Source: JANMDS01 sp031430575
GTDB taxonomy: Bacteria; Pseudomonadota; Gammaproteobacteria; Burkholderiales; Casimicrobiaceae
Direction: 5' to 3'
Assembly (NCBI GenBank): GCA_031430575.1
Contig: JANPBT010000075.1
Span: 1 to 35,684, forward strand
DNA: 35,684 nucleotides
Both the position numbers and the translations under genes were made by a program. Position 1 is the stretch's first letter. Every line of letters starts with the position of its first letter. The notes under the pieces are model-generated. The model worked only from the letters and a program-made list of their open reading frames with translations, was not told the origin of the DNA and ran no database searches. Below, one piece after another: positions 9,001 to 15,845 of this stretch.

Positions 9001-9493
9001 GTTTCTCGCCTTGAATAGGAATAGAACCTTCAAGCCGAGACGGCTTGCGATTTAAATCTGGAAAAAAAAGATCGGCCGCGCCGGCCTCTGAGCCGCGCAA
9101 TTGATGCATCGCGGCGTACTCCCGGGTCAACATCGTGGGCTTGCAAGGCGCGCCACTAAAGACCTCTTCGAGATGCGAGCTTAAGCGGCGAACGGCGCGC
9201 TCAATCCCTTCTAATACCTGCGGCGCAGATTGTGCGCCTGGAGCATCAATTAACGACTTCAAATGCCGCTCAATCTCGCGGGTGAAGGTCGCTAAGCCCT
9301 CGATGCCAATGAGCTCAAAGGCGCCGGAGGTTTGATGCAATTCATCGAGCGCATTTTTTGCAGCGTCGGCTGCAGCATTGTCTGCGATCAACGTCTCGAT
9401 GTGCTTACGCGCACGCGAAAGCGTCTGCATAACTTCATCTTTTATCCAGGCAAGTGGCCCGAGATCAATTTCAAGTGGAATGTCGACCGACAT
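3062..9493 (-). CDS. chpA: ChpA/PilL hybrid chemosensory histidine kinase
   Basis: About 2143 residues from the ATG at 9493, which has GGGAG eight bases upstream; a TTG at 9517 would overlap pilJ and is less likely. This is the CheA-like kinase of the Pil-Chp system, which signals from PilJ to PilG/PilH to set type IV pilus extension, retraction and cAMP-linked outputs. Histidine phosphotransfer domains are seen at His734 (HTLKGS), His1054 (HTLKGM) and His1355 (HTIKGS), plus a divergent N-terminal one at His53 (LHQTSGA). The kinase domain has the N-box Asn1711, DDGQGFD (1751-1757) and a GRGVGMDV G2 box near 1800. A CheW-like domain follows, then a C-terminal receiver with phospho-acceptor Asp2074 (LLDIEMPRMDG). 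Ala/Pro-rich linkers separate the modules. Three copies of the 13-base repeat lie in frame, at residues near 90, 983 and 1256. Confidence 0.95.
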   Translation of the reverse strand: MSVDIPLEIDLGPLAWIKDEVMQTLSRARKHIETLIADNAAADAAKNALDELHQTSGAFELIGIEGLATFTREIERHLKSLIDAPGAQSAPQVLEGIERAVRRLSSHLEEVFSGAPCKPTMLTREYAAMHQLRGSEAGAADLFFPDLNRKPSRLEGSIPIQGEKLPAYLLAARRAYEKGLLKWLRGDQRGLLEMREQVGVVERAFPLPAQRSFWWSVSGFLHAIETDSLSATLGVKQLAGRVDLQIRRFVEGSTKVSDRLRREVLFHVGRAEPKSKLVADIQNLYELSRLLPSPGTSLRNSTDYVSLRPTIEALVAKIADIRAGWQRVVSGHPEAREVVRKDATTASELAQALTRPKLAYLFSKLAEVVPQNESDVIADRLAMEFFQALLFTETTLANFAGDAASFEIEADSLVEQVHMAAHGLDDLADRRVAPAITRRAQERESFRTLMAEVKDNLGVIESAIDAWVRGTAAIDLALIRSKISQTAGVFMVSDQARAATVLGEVERELAEIQTTDSADTHSGKVASIADLLSMLGFYVDAKTAQPDAELSRMLDPIALHSARDSGAESGEAAGELDLPSISVEADVSRQRKALAALVSKWNADPDGLDTRAEVNMRLHQLHEDAKLLGNNELLAAVREAIVALETTADAQHDSRDAIALTETVAMGDLVPLPAVSNQTQSLMQKDAADQDDALLDIYLEEANEILADFESSIAALNANPSDRETLVSVRRGFHTLKGSGRMVGLNELGDVAWEVESHLNTVLQREAPLSSNDRALIVTARSQFLRWVNAIAANPAAANGLDKREIERALAICEGRAERLTAVVAAPVLASRAGIEIAAPKVEIAEIVAPKSIAAQDAALVSPSPFDLVFGDLKFDALAAPPVAIVPADLPESIPAAFDLSFGDFALAEAVAPEQPELMTATPLIAEDRLELSEIKSLAASQLPTVPASLDYLKSSGPTVVPIAALAATAAATMSIAASSASSAPQVAAHNTVFSVSPTLPTPSQRPAVVLPAALRTIVTDEAAGHIAVLTREVERMQFEPTSAPTDEMIRAAHTLKGMHLSVGLTDIGSLAGALESALVAIKEDHSVQDAVPALATAVAALQSLCQCVRDEVDPDPADIDFVAIARDSLEVICANRPTRSVDEMMLDDLGPMTVMTEPTESFTPDALSEMLSEVPIAQTSHATAKTIALPTAEPAPAASLFNGSAFASVAPVVAPIALGAIAVAVLATPVVPVQPSHRVTDSDDASTQSEKTTIPAAQILPTFAPALIPSATSKAVVGEIDISKAAVRSTEAISSSRAKSDPLAGVRDDLDTTVLPIFLEEAAELFPQASAQMRQLSVNAKDVEAMNGLKRTLHTIKGSARMAGAMRLGELAHRMESILEGDGRQTVLSAKHIEEFELDLDGIAFLLDRLQNGEANTALPGVVSAVIDETPVAIAEKDYVADALQGEAYSSSTSSAAATLVAADAARAEAFGSIPASNLASIPALGAGVTSDTSQFVPTQAAPEALRWLDSDAASQAQILRVRADAIERLADETGEVSISRSRMESELKALRGNLNELTSSVTRLRTQVREIEIQAESQIQSHLTQAQETDSNFDPLEFDRFTRFQELTRSLAEGVNDVATVQQSIVSNLDATDSALNTQGRIARSLQNQLQSIRTVAFNSLRERLYRVLRQTAREVGKRANMDIRGGDLSIDRSVLERLAPLVEHVLRNSLAHGIEMPGARIAASKSETGEILVDLRQQGNLVEVTISDDGQGFDIAGIRAKAIAQGLAADADVLTDAEWVEFIFKPGFTTSTEITAVAGRGVGMDVVRTEINALGGRVDAIYEAGKGAMLILTVPLTLTLMNSVLVQIGSRRFGIPSAMVETVKALRRNEWEAATLSGVVQHGREQVQFTSLHAYLGEIPQPREEMVSQAVIVRSGTNAIAIDVDAVYGNQEVVLKRMGPQLSRVPGLVGITLLGDGDIVLLYNPMQLVSFYETASKAATIVEARDAASIVVADANSPAAVPQTARVLAFRPQIAPVEEKALVLVVDDSLTVRKITTRFLEREGFRVLTAKDGMDALTVLSEHKPEVILLDIEMPRMDGFEFTRAAKSDAGLKNIPIIMITSRTAEKHRNHAMELGVNVYLGKPYQDEELLRNIRTFIKA
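5717..5729 (-). repeat. Core repeat copy 7, in frame inside chpA
   Basis: Exact core with full flanks, read as IPAAQI in the Ala/Pro-rich linker ahead of the third phosphotransfer domain. Confidence 0.85.
6534..6546 (+). repeat. Degenerate core repeat copy 9 inside chpA
   Basis: ACCTGTGGCGCAG, one change from the core and without the usual flanks. It reads SAPQV in a Ser/Ala-rich linker, the same peptide as other copies. Confidence 0.5.
9216..9228 (+). repeat. Core repeat copy 8, in frame inside chpA
   Basis: Exact core with TAAT before and ATT after. It reads SAPQVLE in the chpA frame, in a loop after the divergent first phosphotransfer domain. Confidence 0.85.
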
Positions 9494-9513
9494 GACCTGG
9501 CTCCCGTCCACGC

Positions 9514-11811
9514 TCAAACCTTGAAGCCCGCGACCGATTCGCGTAGGCTACGCGCGAGGGACGTGAGTTTGTCAATTTGCGTAGTTGTCAATTGAGTTGA
9601 GCGTGAGGCGTCTTCTGACACGCGCAAAATATCTTGCATGCCGCGCGTGACTTCCGAAACGCTCGTTGCTTGCCGCTGCGTTTGCCCAGAAATGCTTGAG
9701 ATCAGATCAGCTAGTTCGCGCGAAACTCGGCGAATTTCAGAAAGCGCAGAGCCTGCGGCATCGGAGAGTTTCGTACCCTCGACCACTCCTTGCGTAGAGC
9801 GCTCCATCGCGACCACGGCATCTTGTGTATCGGCCTGAATGGTCTTCACAATGGCTTCAATCTGCTTCGTTGCCTCGCCAGAGCGCTCTGCCAATCGCTG
9901 CACCTCTTCGGCCACGACCGAAAAGCCGCGTCCGGCGTCGCCCGCAGAAGCCGCTTGAATCGCAGCATTAAGCGCGAGCACGTTCGTCTGTTGCGTAATG
10001 TCGCCGATCAACTCCGTGATTTGACCGATTTCCTGCGAACTTTCACCCAGACGCTTAATTCGCTTCGCCGTCTCTTGAATCTGGCCGCGAATGTCGTTCA
10101 TCGATGCGATTTGGTTTTGCACCGCAACCGCGCCCTGCTCGGCTACAGAGAGCGACGATTGCGCAACGCGCGCTGACTGCGCTGCAGATGCAGAAACGTC
10201 GTTAATCGACTGCGCCATGGAGAGCACCAAAGCAGAAGCTTTTTGAATTTCGTTCGATTGACGTTGTGATTCTTCAAATAAACGCGCGGAGATTCGCTGC
10301 GCTTCTTGGGTTGCGCTATTCACTTGGTCAGTTGTAGAGTTAATGCCCGTCACTACGCCGCGCAACTCGTCAACGGTAAAGTTAATCGAGTCGGCAATCG
10401 CGCCGGTCACGTCTTCCGTTACCGAGGCCTTTACGGTGAGATCGCCATCGGCCAAGTTGCCCATTTCATTGAGCAGACGCAAAATAGCTTCTTGGTTACG
10501 GCGGTTTTCTTCTTCGGCTTGTATGCTGCGCTTTTTCGCATCATCAAACAAAACTTTTGCGATTAAACCCATCGTTAGTAGTGTGGTCAAACCAAACAAC
10601 AGCGACAACCAGAGTGCCAGCGCGCCAGGGCTTCCCATACCCCCAAAGGTATCGGAAAGTTTCTTCGCATTACTATTTAAGCCAACGGTTGCCTCAGAAA
10701 TTCCGCGTGCGGATTGCTTCGCCGCCACCAATCCAGGAGTTACCCGCAAGATGTCACTCACGCCGCGTTCGAAGCCTTCAAAAGCTTTCGCTGCCGCTGC
10801 AAGCGCTGATACCGATGTCGGATCTTTTAGAGCGTTGATGCGTAACTCTTCGCTGCCTTCGCGTAATGCTTTTAAGGTATCTTTAAACGTTGACACATCT
10901 TTACCCAGCTCAAAAACAGCTTCAGGATCGACATCTTCAACAACGAGACCATTTAAGTTTTTTGCGATACGCTGCGTCAGAATCGGAAGCTGCAAAGCAA
11001 GCGATTGTTCACGCGCACCGACCGCACTTACTGCGAGCGAAAGCTGATCTGTTGTCGATTGCAGTTGGGGGGTCAGCTCGTTGATTTTTTTAACGGTTTG
11101 GCTCAGTGTGGTCAAAACGCTTTCGTTTTTCAATACATCATCGATTTGGGGAACGATTTTTTCCCAAGGCTGCTTTACTTGCCGAAGCGAATTGCGCTGC
11201 CCTTCGACTTCGAGCCCGTCGATCATGCCAGCGCTCGATTCGCCGCCATCTTCAAGCGCTTTTATGTTTCGCGCGAAATCGTCACGCGCTACTGCAAGGC
11301 GCTTAAAGGAGCTGGTCATACCCGACTGCGCTTGCGCCGTTGCATTCGCAATCGTGAGAGCGCCGACCTCAAGATCAGCGGTCGCCTTAATGTGTGCATT
11401 TAGCTTGCGTGATTCAAGCAAATTCAGACCCAGCATCAACACTGTCAAAAAAAGTAGGAAGCCCGCTAGTGTTCCCAAAATTTGGAGCTGCTTATCAAGA
11501 GGATATTTACCAATGATCGGCAGGCGTCGCGTTGCCCCAGCGCCCGACGTGCGCAACTTATCTAGCAGTGAGGAAGTCGGCGTCGACTCCAGCGTGCCGC
11601 CTTGGTTGCTCATATCAACGTGCTGCGTGTACGGCGAATTGTCGCTGTAGTGGCGCGGTAACACCGCTGTATTCGGGCTATCGCCCAGCCCAGCGATGCG
11701 CGTAACGGGCTCCATCCTTGTGAGCACGTCTGAGGCATCCGTTGCACGCTGGGTTGACTTTGCCGCCCCAGAGCGCCCCGTCATCCACGATGGAAGAGTA
11801 ATATTTACCAT
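9514..11811 (-). CDS. pilJ: PilJ, methyl-accepting chemoreceptor of the Pil-Chp system
   Basis: 765 residues. It is an inner-membrane receptor that controls ChpA through PilI. Membrane segment 1 is at about 110-132 (ILGTLAGFLLFLTVLMLGLNLL) and segment 2 at about 390-417 (ALWLSLLFGLTTLLTMGLIAKVLF), with a helical periplasmic sensor between them. A HAMP-like region and the long coiled-coil signalling domain follow. The hairpin tip near 600-640 has the conserved QQTNVLALNAAIQAA and AGRGFSVVAEEV. A cytoplasmic N-terminal extension of about 109 residues, rich in Ser, Thr and Arg, precedes the first membrane segment. It ends 20 bases before the chpA ATG and follows pilI by 62 bases. Confidence 0.94.
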   Translation of the reverse strand: MVNITLPSWMTGRSGAAKSTQRATDASDVLTRMEPVTRIAGLGDSPNTAVLPRHYSDNSPYTQHVDMSNQGGTLESTPTSSLLDKLRTSGAGATRRLPIIGKYPLDKQLQILGTLAGFLLFLTVLMLGLNLLESRKLNAHIKATADLEVGALTIANATAQAQSGMTSSFKRLAVARDDFARNIKALEDGGESSAGMIDGLEVEGQRNSLRQVKQPWEKIVPQIDDVLKNESVLTTLSQTVKKINELTPQLQSTTDQLSLAVSAVGAREQSLALQLPILTQRIAKNLNGLVVEDVDPEAVFELGKDVSTFKDTLKALREGSEELRINALKDPTSVSALAAAAKAFEGFERGVSDILRVTPGLVAAKQSARGISEATVGLNSNAKKLSDTFGGMGSPGALALWLSLLFGLTTLLTMGLIAKVLFDDAKKRSIQAEEENRRNQEAILRLLNEMGNLADGDLTVKASVTEDVTGAIADSINFTVDELRGVVTGINSTTDQVNSATQEAQRISARLFEESQRQSNEIQKASALVLSMAQSINDVSASAAQSARVAQSSLSVAEQGAVAVQNQIASMNDIRGQIQETAKRIKRLGESSQEIGQITELIGDITQQTNVLALNAAIQAASAGDAGRGFSVVAEEVQRLAERSGEATKQIEAIVKTIQADTQDAVVAMERSTQGVVEGTKLSDAAGSALSEIRRVSRELADLISSISGQTQRQATSVSEVTRGMQDILRVSEDASRSTQLTTTQIDKLTSLARSLRESVAGFKV

Positions 11812-11873
11812 GTTAATTCTCTACTTTCTCGCCACTTACTAATCTGATTTCATAACGTAAAAACGGTTGCAGC

Positions 11874-12392
11874 CTATGCGCTTTCCAACTCTGGCATGAT
11901 CGATAAAAAGCCAGTAGATCGGGCGATAAGCCCTAAATTCATTAATATCCATTGCGCACCAGTCGCGTCAGCGCCGACATTGGTCGCCCATGCGTGGTCA
12001 GCTCTTTGCTCGCTTGTGTTCGTAATCACGCGTAGCCCTGCGACGCTATCAACCAAAAGCCCACAACGCAAGCGTGCATAGTCACCACCAAGTACCAAAA
12101 CGCGGGAATTTGCAGTCCGCGCTGTGGTGGTTTTATGTAAAAGTGCGCCTAAATGCGTTAACGCAATGACGCTTCCGCGCACATTAGTCATGCCTAAAAA
12201 CCAAGGCTGCGTGCCTGGAACGGTGCGAATCTCTGTCAAAGGCGCAACCTCGGACACCTCGGTCAAGGGCAGCGCATAGCGCTGGTCGCCGGCGGTAAAC
12301 CCTAATCGTGGCGCATCGCCACCCGATTTTCGGGCGGCCGCTAGACGCTCGGAAATTTCTTGCTGGAAAGAGCGTAGATCCAACTTACTCAT
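11874..12392 (-). CDS. pilI: PilI, CheW-like coupling protein
   Basis: 172 residues. It has a single CheW domain, with the typical LGFTAGDQRYALPLTEVSEVAPLTEIRTVPGTQPWFLGMTNVRG run (about residues 28-71) and a later LVLGGDYARLRCGLLVDSVAGLRVI. It links PilJ to the CheA-like ChpA in the chemosensory array. The position between pilH and pilJ fits PilI rather than a flagellar CheW. The start at 12392 gives a full-length domain. It is not a truncated gene. Confidence 0.92.
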   Translation of the reverse strand: MSKLDLRSFQQEISERLAAARKSGGDAPRLGFTAGDQRYALPLTEVSEVAPLTEIRTVPGTQPWFLGMTNVRGSVIALTHLGALLHKTTTARTANSRVLVLGGDYARLRCGLLVDSVAGLRVITNTSEQRADHAWATNVGADATGAQWILMNLGLIARSTGFLSIMPELESA

Positions 12393-12418
12393 CGCGTTCT
12401 ATTTCCCTTTTTGATTGA

Positions 12419-12781
12419 CTAAAGTTGGCTAATTTTCGCCAACAGCGCTGGGACATCTACGGGCTTGACCACGTAATCTTTCGCCCCTTGGCGCATACCC
12501 CAAATCTTGTCGGTTTCCTGATTTTTTGTAGTGCACATAATGACTGGAATATGCTTTGTATCGGCGTCGCGCGAAATTTGGCGTGTCGCCTGAAATCCGT
12601 TTAGACCCGGCATGACCACATCCATCAAAATCAAATCAGGCATGATGATTTTGGTATTTGCAACGGCCTCATCGCCGCTCGTGCATTGCGTGACTTCGTA
12701 GCCCGCGCCTACTAGCGCGGTTGTGAGCACGTGACGTTCCGTTGGAGAGTCATCAACCACTAAAATTTTGCGCACTGGCAT
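12419..12781 (-). CDS. pilH: PilH, single-domain response regulator
   Basis: 120 residues, only a CheY-like receiver domain. The acidic pair is Asp10/Asp11 (VVDDSPTERHVL), the phospho-acceptor Asp54 (LILMDVVMPG), the switch Thr84/Thr85 and the conserved Lys106 (VVKPV). It is one of the two small regulators phosphorylated by ChpA; in Pseudomonas PilH favours pilus retraction or acts as a phosphate sink. Gene order G-H-I-J-chpA separates it from PilG. It starts 4 bases after the pilG stop. Confidence 0.92.
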   Translation of the reverse strand: MPVRKILVVDDSPTERHVLTTALVGAGYEVTQCTSGDEAVANTKIIMPDLILMDVVMPGLNGFQATRQISRDADTKHIPVIMCTTKNQETDKIWGMRQGAKDYVVKPVDVPALLAKISQL

Positions 12782-12785
12782 GTAT

Positions 12786-13187
12786 TTATTCCTTTACGAC
12801 GCGGCTCGCCTGATCGGCGACCGCTTTTAAAAGCTCTTCTTTAGAAAAAGGCTTGGTGAGATACTGATCGCAGCCGACCATTCGACCGCGTGCACGATCA
12901 AATACGCCATCTTTAGACGACAGCATCACGACCGGGATAGATCGATATTTTTGGTGGCGTTTGATTAAAGCGCACGCCTGATAACCATCGAGGCGAGGCA
13001 TCATGATGTCGACGAAAATCACGTCGGGCTGATGATCGGCGATCTTCGCCAATGCATCAAAACCATCCTCAGCGAGGAGGACCTGGCAACCCGCTTGCAG
13101 CAAAAAGATCTCGGCACTGCGCCGGATCGTATTGCTGTCGTCGATCACCATTACCTTCAGGCCTGATATTGCCTCGTGAATTGTCAT
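12786..13187 (-). CDS. pilG: PilG, single-domain response regulator
   Basis: 133 residues, CheY-like. Acidic pair Asp16/Asp17 (MVIDDSNTIRRSAE), phospho-acceptor Asp60 (VIFVDIMMPRLDGYQ), switch Ser90/Ser91 and Lys112 (LTKPF). The DDSNTIRRSAE motif and the closing FSKEELLKAV are typical of PilG. In Pseudomonas PilG promotes pilus extension. As first gene of the operon it follows a plausible promoter in the short gap after ilvA. Confidence 0.93.
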   Translation of the reverse strand: MTIHEAISGLKVMVIDDSNTIRRSAEIFLLQAGCQVLLAEDGFDALAKIADHQPDVIFVDIMMPRLDGYQACALIKRHQKYRSIPVVMLSSKDGVFDRARGRMVGCDQYLTKPFSKEELLKAVADQASRVVKE

Positions 13188-13216
13188 AGCACAAATGATT
13201 ACACTTAGTTGACGAA

Positions 13217-13245
13217 AGTGTACGCCGTTGGACTATCAATGACAA
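13217..13245 (-). promoter_or_regulatory. Candidate sigma-70 promoter of the pil-chp operon
   Basis: On the minus strand TTGTCA (13240-13245), 17 bases, then TACACT (13217-13222), giving a start near 13210 and a leader of about 23 bases before pilG. The match is good at both boxes and it sits in the only gap upstream of pilG. Confidence 0.5.
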
Positions 13246-13257
13246 TAGGATATTCCG

Positions 13258-14853
13258 CTACTGACCCAGAAACAAGCGGTAGGCGAGATTGTGTGTCTCT
13301 TCTACGCACGGATAGCCAAGATTAGCGACGAATTGATCCCATTTTTTACTTTGGTGAGTGGGTATTTGCATACCCACGAAGACACGCCCTGAGTCAGACC
13401 CATGATTTCGATAGTGAAAAAGCGTGATGTTCCAGCCGTGATCCATCGCCTCTAAAAACCGCATCAGCGCGCCGGGTCGCTCGGGAAATTCAAAGCGAAA
13501 TACCCGTTCACGCAGCTTTTTTTGCGCGAATGTCGAATGACCTCCGACCAGATGACGGACATGCGTCTTCGCAACTTCGTTGTCTGTCATGTCTAAACAC
13601 GCGATTCCGACTTGTCGCAAACGAGCGAGCAACAGAATTGCGTCGTCGCGTCGCGAAATTTGAACGCCGACAAAAATATGGGCGAGTCGCTCATCGGCAA
13701 ATCGATAATTAAATTCAGTGACGTTACGTTGACCGATGGCCTCGATAAACCGACGGAAACTGCCCGGCGTCTCATTAATCGTGGCGGCAAACAACGCCTC
13801 GCGCGCCTCGCCGATCTCTGCGCGCTCAGCTACGAAGCGCAGGCGGTCAAAATTCATATTGGCGCCGCAGGCAATGGCTGCGAGCGTCTTTCCTTTCCAC
13901 TTCTTTTTCTCGACGTAAGCTTTTAGACCCGCAACCGCAAGTGCGCCCGCAGGCTCTAATATTGAGCGGGTATCTGTAAACACATCTTTGATGGCTGCAC
14001 TGATCGCATCAGTGTCGACCAAAATCGTATCGTCTACATACATTTGTGCGAGCCGAAAGGTCTCTTCGCCCACGAGCTTAACCGCGACGCCGTCTGCGAA
14101 TAAGCCCACATCGGTCAGCGCAATGCGTCTACCCGCTTTGAGCGATTGCGTCATGGCAGACGAATCTTTTGGTTGCACCGCGATAATTTTTACCCCGGGC
14201 CGCACCTGCTTGATATAGGTCGCGATGCCAGCAATCAAGCCGCCACCGCCAACAGCGACAAACACCGCATCGAGATCACCGTGAACTTGCCGCAAGATCT
14301 CCATTCCAATCGTGCCCTGCCCAGCGATCACATCTGGATCGTCGAAGGGGTGCACAAACGTTGCGCCACTTTTTTTGCCTAACTTCACGGCATGGAGATA
14401 AGCGTCTGAGAAAGACTCGCCATGAAGCACTACGGCTGCACCGCGCGCTTTCACGGCACTAATTTTGATGCCAGGCGTGGTGGTTGGCATCACGATGGTC
14501 GCCGTGAGCCCCAGCCGCTGCGCCGAGAGTGCTACGCCTTGCGCGTGATTGCCCGCCGAGGCGGCGATCACGCCTTTGGCTTTTTGGGCGGCGCTTAGAT
14601 GCACAATTTTGTTGTACGCGCCGCGCAATTTAAACGAAAATACGCTTTGCTGATCTTCACGCTTGAGCAAGACCGTATTGCCGGTCACCGCCGAGAGCAA
14701 CTCAGCTTTTTCGAGCGGCGTTTCAATAGCGACATCGTAAACCTTGGCGTTCAAAATTCGCTTTAGATAACCAGTCGCATCAATGTGCGCCGCTTTTTTA
14801 TTCGTTTTGACCGGTTTTTTGGCAACCGTTTTGACTGCTATTTTTGCGACCAA
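13258..14853 (-). CDS. ilvA: Threonine ammonia-lyase (biosynthetic)
   Basis: About 531 residues from a TTG at 14853, chosen because GGAG lies six bases upstream; the frame runs open to an ATG at 14946, but that extension is made from a repeat copy. The enzyme deaminates threonine to 2-ketobutyrate for isoleucine synthesis, using PLP. The PLP lysine is Lys75 (SFKLRGAYNK), with SAGNHAQG near 99-106 and a GGGGLIAG phosphate loop. Two C-terminal ACT-like regulatory domains, the sites of isoleucine feedback in the family, are visible as ETPGSFRRFIEAIG and ERPGALMRFLEAM. The usual start region (YLKRIL) is preceded here by about 28 Lys/Ala/Val-rich residues, an unusual basic tail. Confidence 0.93.
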   Translation of the reverse strand: MVAKIAVKTVAKKPVKTNKKAAHIDATGYLKRILNAKVYDVAIETPLEKAELLSAVTGNTVLLKREDQQSVFSFKLRGAYNKIVHLSAAQKAKGVIAASAGNHAQGVALSAQRLGLTATIVMPTTTPGIKISAVKARGAAVVLHGESFSDAYLHAVKLGKKSGATFVHPFDDPDVIAGQGTIGMEILRQVHGDLDAVFVAVGGGGLIAGIATYIKQVRPGVKIIAVQPKDSSAMTQSLKAGRRIALTDVGLFADGVAVKLVGEETFRLAQMYVDDTILVDTDAISAAIKDVFTDTRSILEPAGALAVAGLKAYVEKKKWKGKTLAAIACGANMNFDRLRFVAERAEIGEAREALFAATINETPGSFRRFIEAIGQRNVTEFNYRFADERLAHIFVGVQISRRDDAILLLARLRQVGIACLDMTDNEVAKTHVRHLVGGHSTFAQKKLRERVFRFEFPERPGALMRFLEAMDHGWNITLFHYRNHGSDSGRVFVGMQIPTHQSKKWDQFVANLGYPCVEETHNLAYRLFLGQ

Positions 14854-14916
14854 TGAAAGCTCCAAATCGTGCGTGAATCGTTGTGGCGAGTTTACCCGTG
14901 CGCCTCTTGGCAAGAA

Positions 14917-14965
14917 ATCTGCGCCGCAGGTATTTAATATTTGCATCGATACCTGCGGCGCAGAT
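14917..14965. repeat. Inverted pair of core repeats (copies 10 and 11) between ilvA and rpiA
   Basis: Copy 10 (14919-14931) is on the minus strand and copy 11 (14951-14963) on the plus strand. The seventeen-base arms 14917-14933 and 14949-14965 are fully complementary, with 15 AT-rich bases between. They lie between two divergent genes, so they are not at a transcript end; a role in promoter control or simple tolerance is possible. Confidence 0.9.
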
Positions 14966-15073
14966 CTGAGGCTTTTTCGGCCAACGTTTTGTTCTAATGT
15001 CGGTCAAGCTTGCTCACGGCGCTGCACGCTCTTGCCCTGCAGCCCGATTTCTCGACTCTACTCGTAATCCAAT

Positions 15074-15748
15074 ATGACGCCATCTGAACTCAAACTTGCC
15101 GCCGCCAAGGCTGCGCTCGCCTTCGTAAAACCGGGCGCCGTCCTTGGCGTCGGCTCAGGGTCTACGGTTAACGCTTTTATTTCTCTGCTACCGACCCTGC
15201 CTTTCAAAGTCACCACCGCGATCGCCGCCTCGCGCGCCTCAGAAGAATTGCTGAACGCGCAAGGCATCGCAGTCGCCGATTTAAATGCGATTGACCGCAT
15301 CGGCGTCTACGTCGACGGTGCCGATGAAATCGGCCCTGGCCTTGCGCTTATTAAAGGCGGCGGCGCAGCGCTCACGCGCGAGAAAATCATCGCGCAGGCC
15401 AGCGATCAATTTGTCTGCATCGCAGATGTGAGCAAAATCGTTTCGGCGATGGGTAAATTCCCGTTGCCCGTTGAAGTGATCCCGATGGCGCGCACGCATG
15501 TGGCGAGCGCAATCATGGCGCTTCATTCGCACACACTTTCGAAATGGCGGGAAGGCATCATCACTGATAACGGCAATCACCTCATTGATATTCACGGCCT
15601 GGCGATCAGCAGCGCTGCCGATGCTGCTGCGCTCGAAACAGCGTTGAATCAAATCCCTGGCGTTGTCAGTAATGGATTATTCGCACTACGCACCGCGGAT
15701 ATCGCGTACATCGCCGCAGCAGATGGCATTCGCACGCTGAACCCCTAA
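15074..15748 (+). CDS. rpiA: Ribose-5-phosphate isomerase A
   Basis: 224 residues. It interconverts ribose 5-phosphate and ribulose 5-phosphate in the pentose phosphate pathway. The phosphate-binding loop GVGSGST is at 25-31, the substrate/catalytic DGADE at 81-85, Lys94 in KGGGAALTREK and the catalytic base Glu103, the same numbering as in E. coli. The C-terminal GVVSNGLFA is also typical. It is transcribed alone, diverging from ilvA and converging on the small membrane protein gene. No strong ribosome binding site is seen before the ATG. Confidence 0.96.
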   Translation: MTPSELKLAAAKAALAFVKPGAVLGVGSGSTVNAFISLLPTLPFKVTTAIAASRASEELLNAQGIAVADLNAIDRIGVYVDGADEIGPGLALIKGGGAALTREKIIAQASDQFVCIADVSKIVSAMGKFPLPVEVIPMARTHVASAIMALHSHTLSKWREGIITDNGNHLIDIHGLAISSAADAAALETALNQIPGVVSNGLFALRTADIAYIAAADGIRTLNP

Positions 15749-15757
15749 ACCGGGCAA

Positions 15758-15831
15758 ATACCTGCGGCGCAGAATTGGCCATAATTTAACTGTTTTGGCT
15801 GCTGAAACGTCTAAAACTGCGCCGCAGGTAT
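15758..15831. repeat. Inverted pair of core repeats (copies 12 and 13) after rpiA
   Basis: Copy 12 (15760-15772) on the plus strand and copy 13 (15817-15829) on the minus strand face each other with about 44 bases between. They fill the gap between convergent genes, where a two-way terminator would be expected. The loop is long and there is no T-run, so termination is only a suggestion. Confidence 0.85.
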
Positions 15832-15845
15832 GGCGAGAAATCACC

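Noticed and set aside
3156..9335. Many plus-strand open frames opposite chpA
   Set aside because: They follow the GC-biased codon pattern of chpA on the other strand and show no motifs.
9494..9517. chpA starting at the TTG at 9517
   Set aside because: It would overlap pilJ and lacks a ribosome binding site, whereas the ATG at 9493 has GGGAG upstream.
13861..13873. Extra repeat copy at 13861-13873 in ilvA and another near 31571-31583 in rpsC
   Set aside because: Each matches only the inner bases (GCGCCGCAGG or TCGCCGCAGGT) and lacks the flanks.
14854..14946. Longer ilvA starting at the ATG at 14946
   Set aside because: The extra residues come from a repeat copy and the preceding gap; the TTG at 14853 has a much better ribosome binding site.
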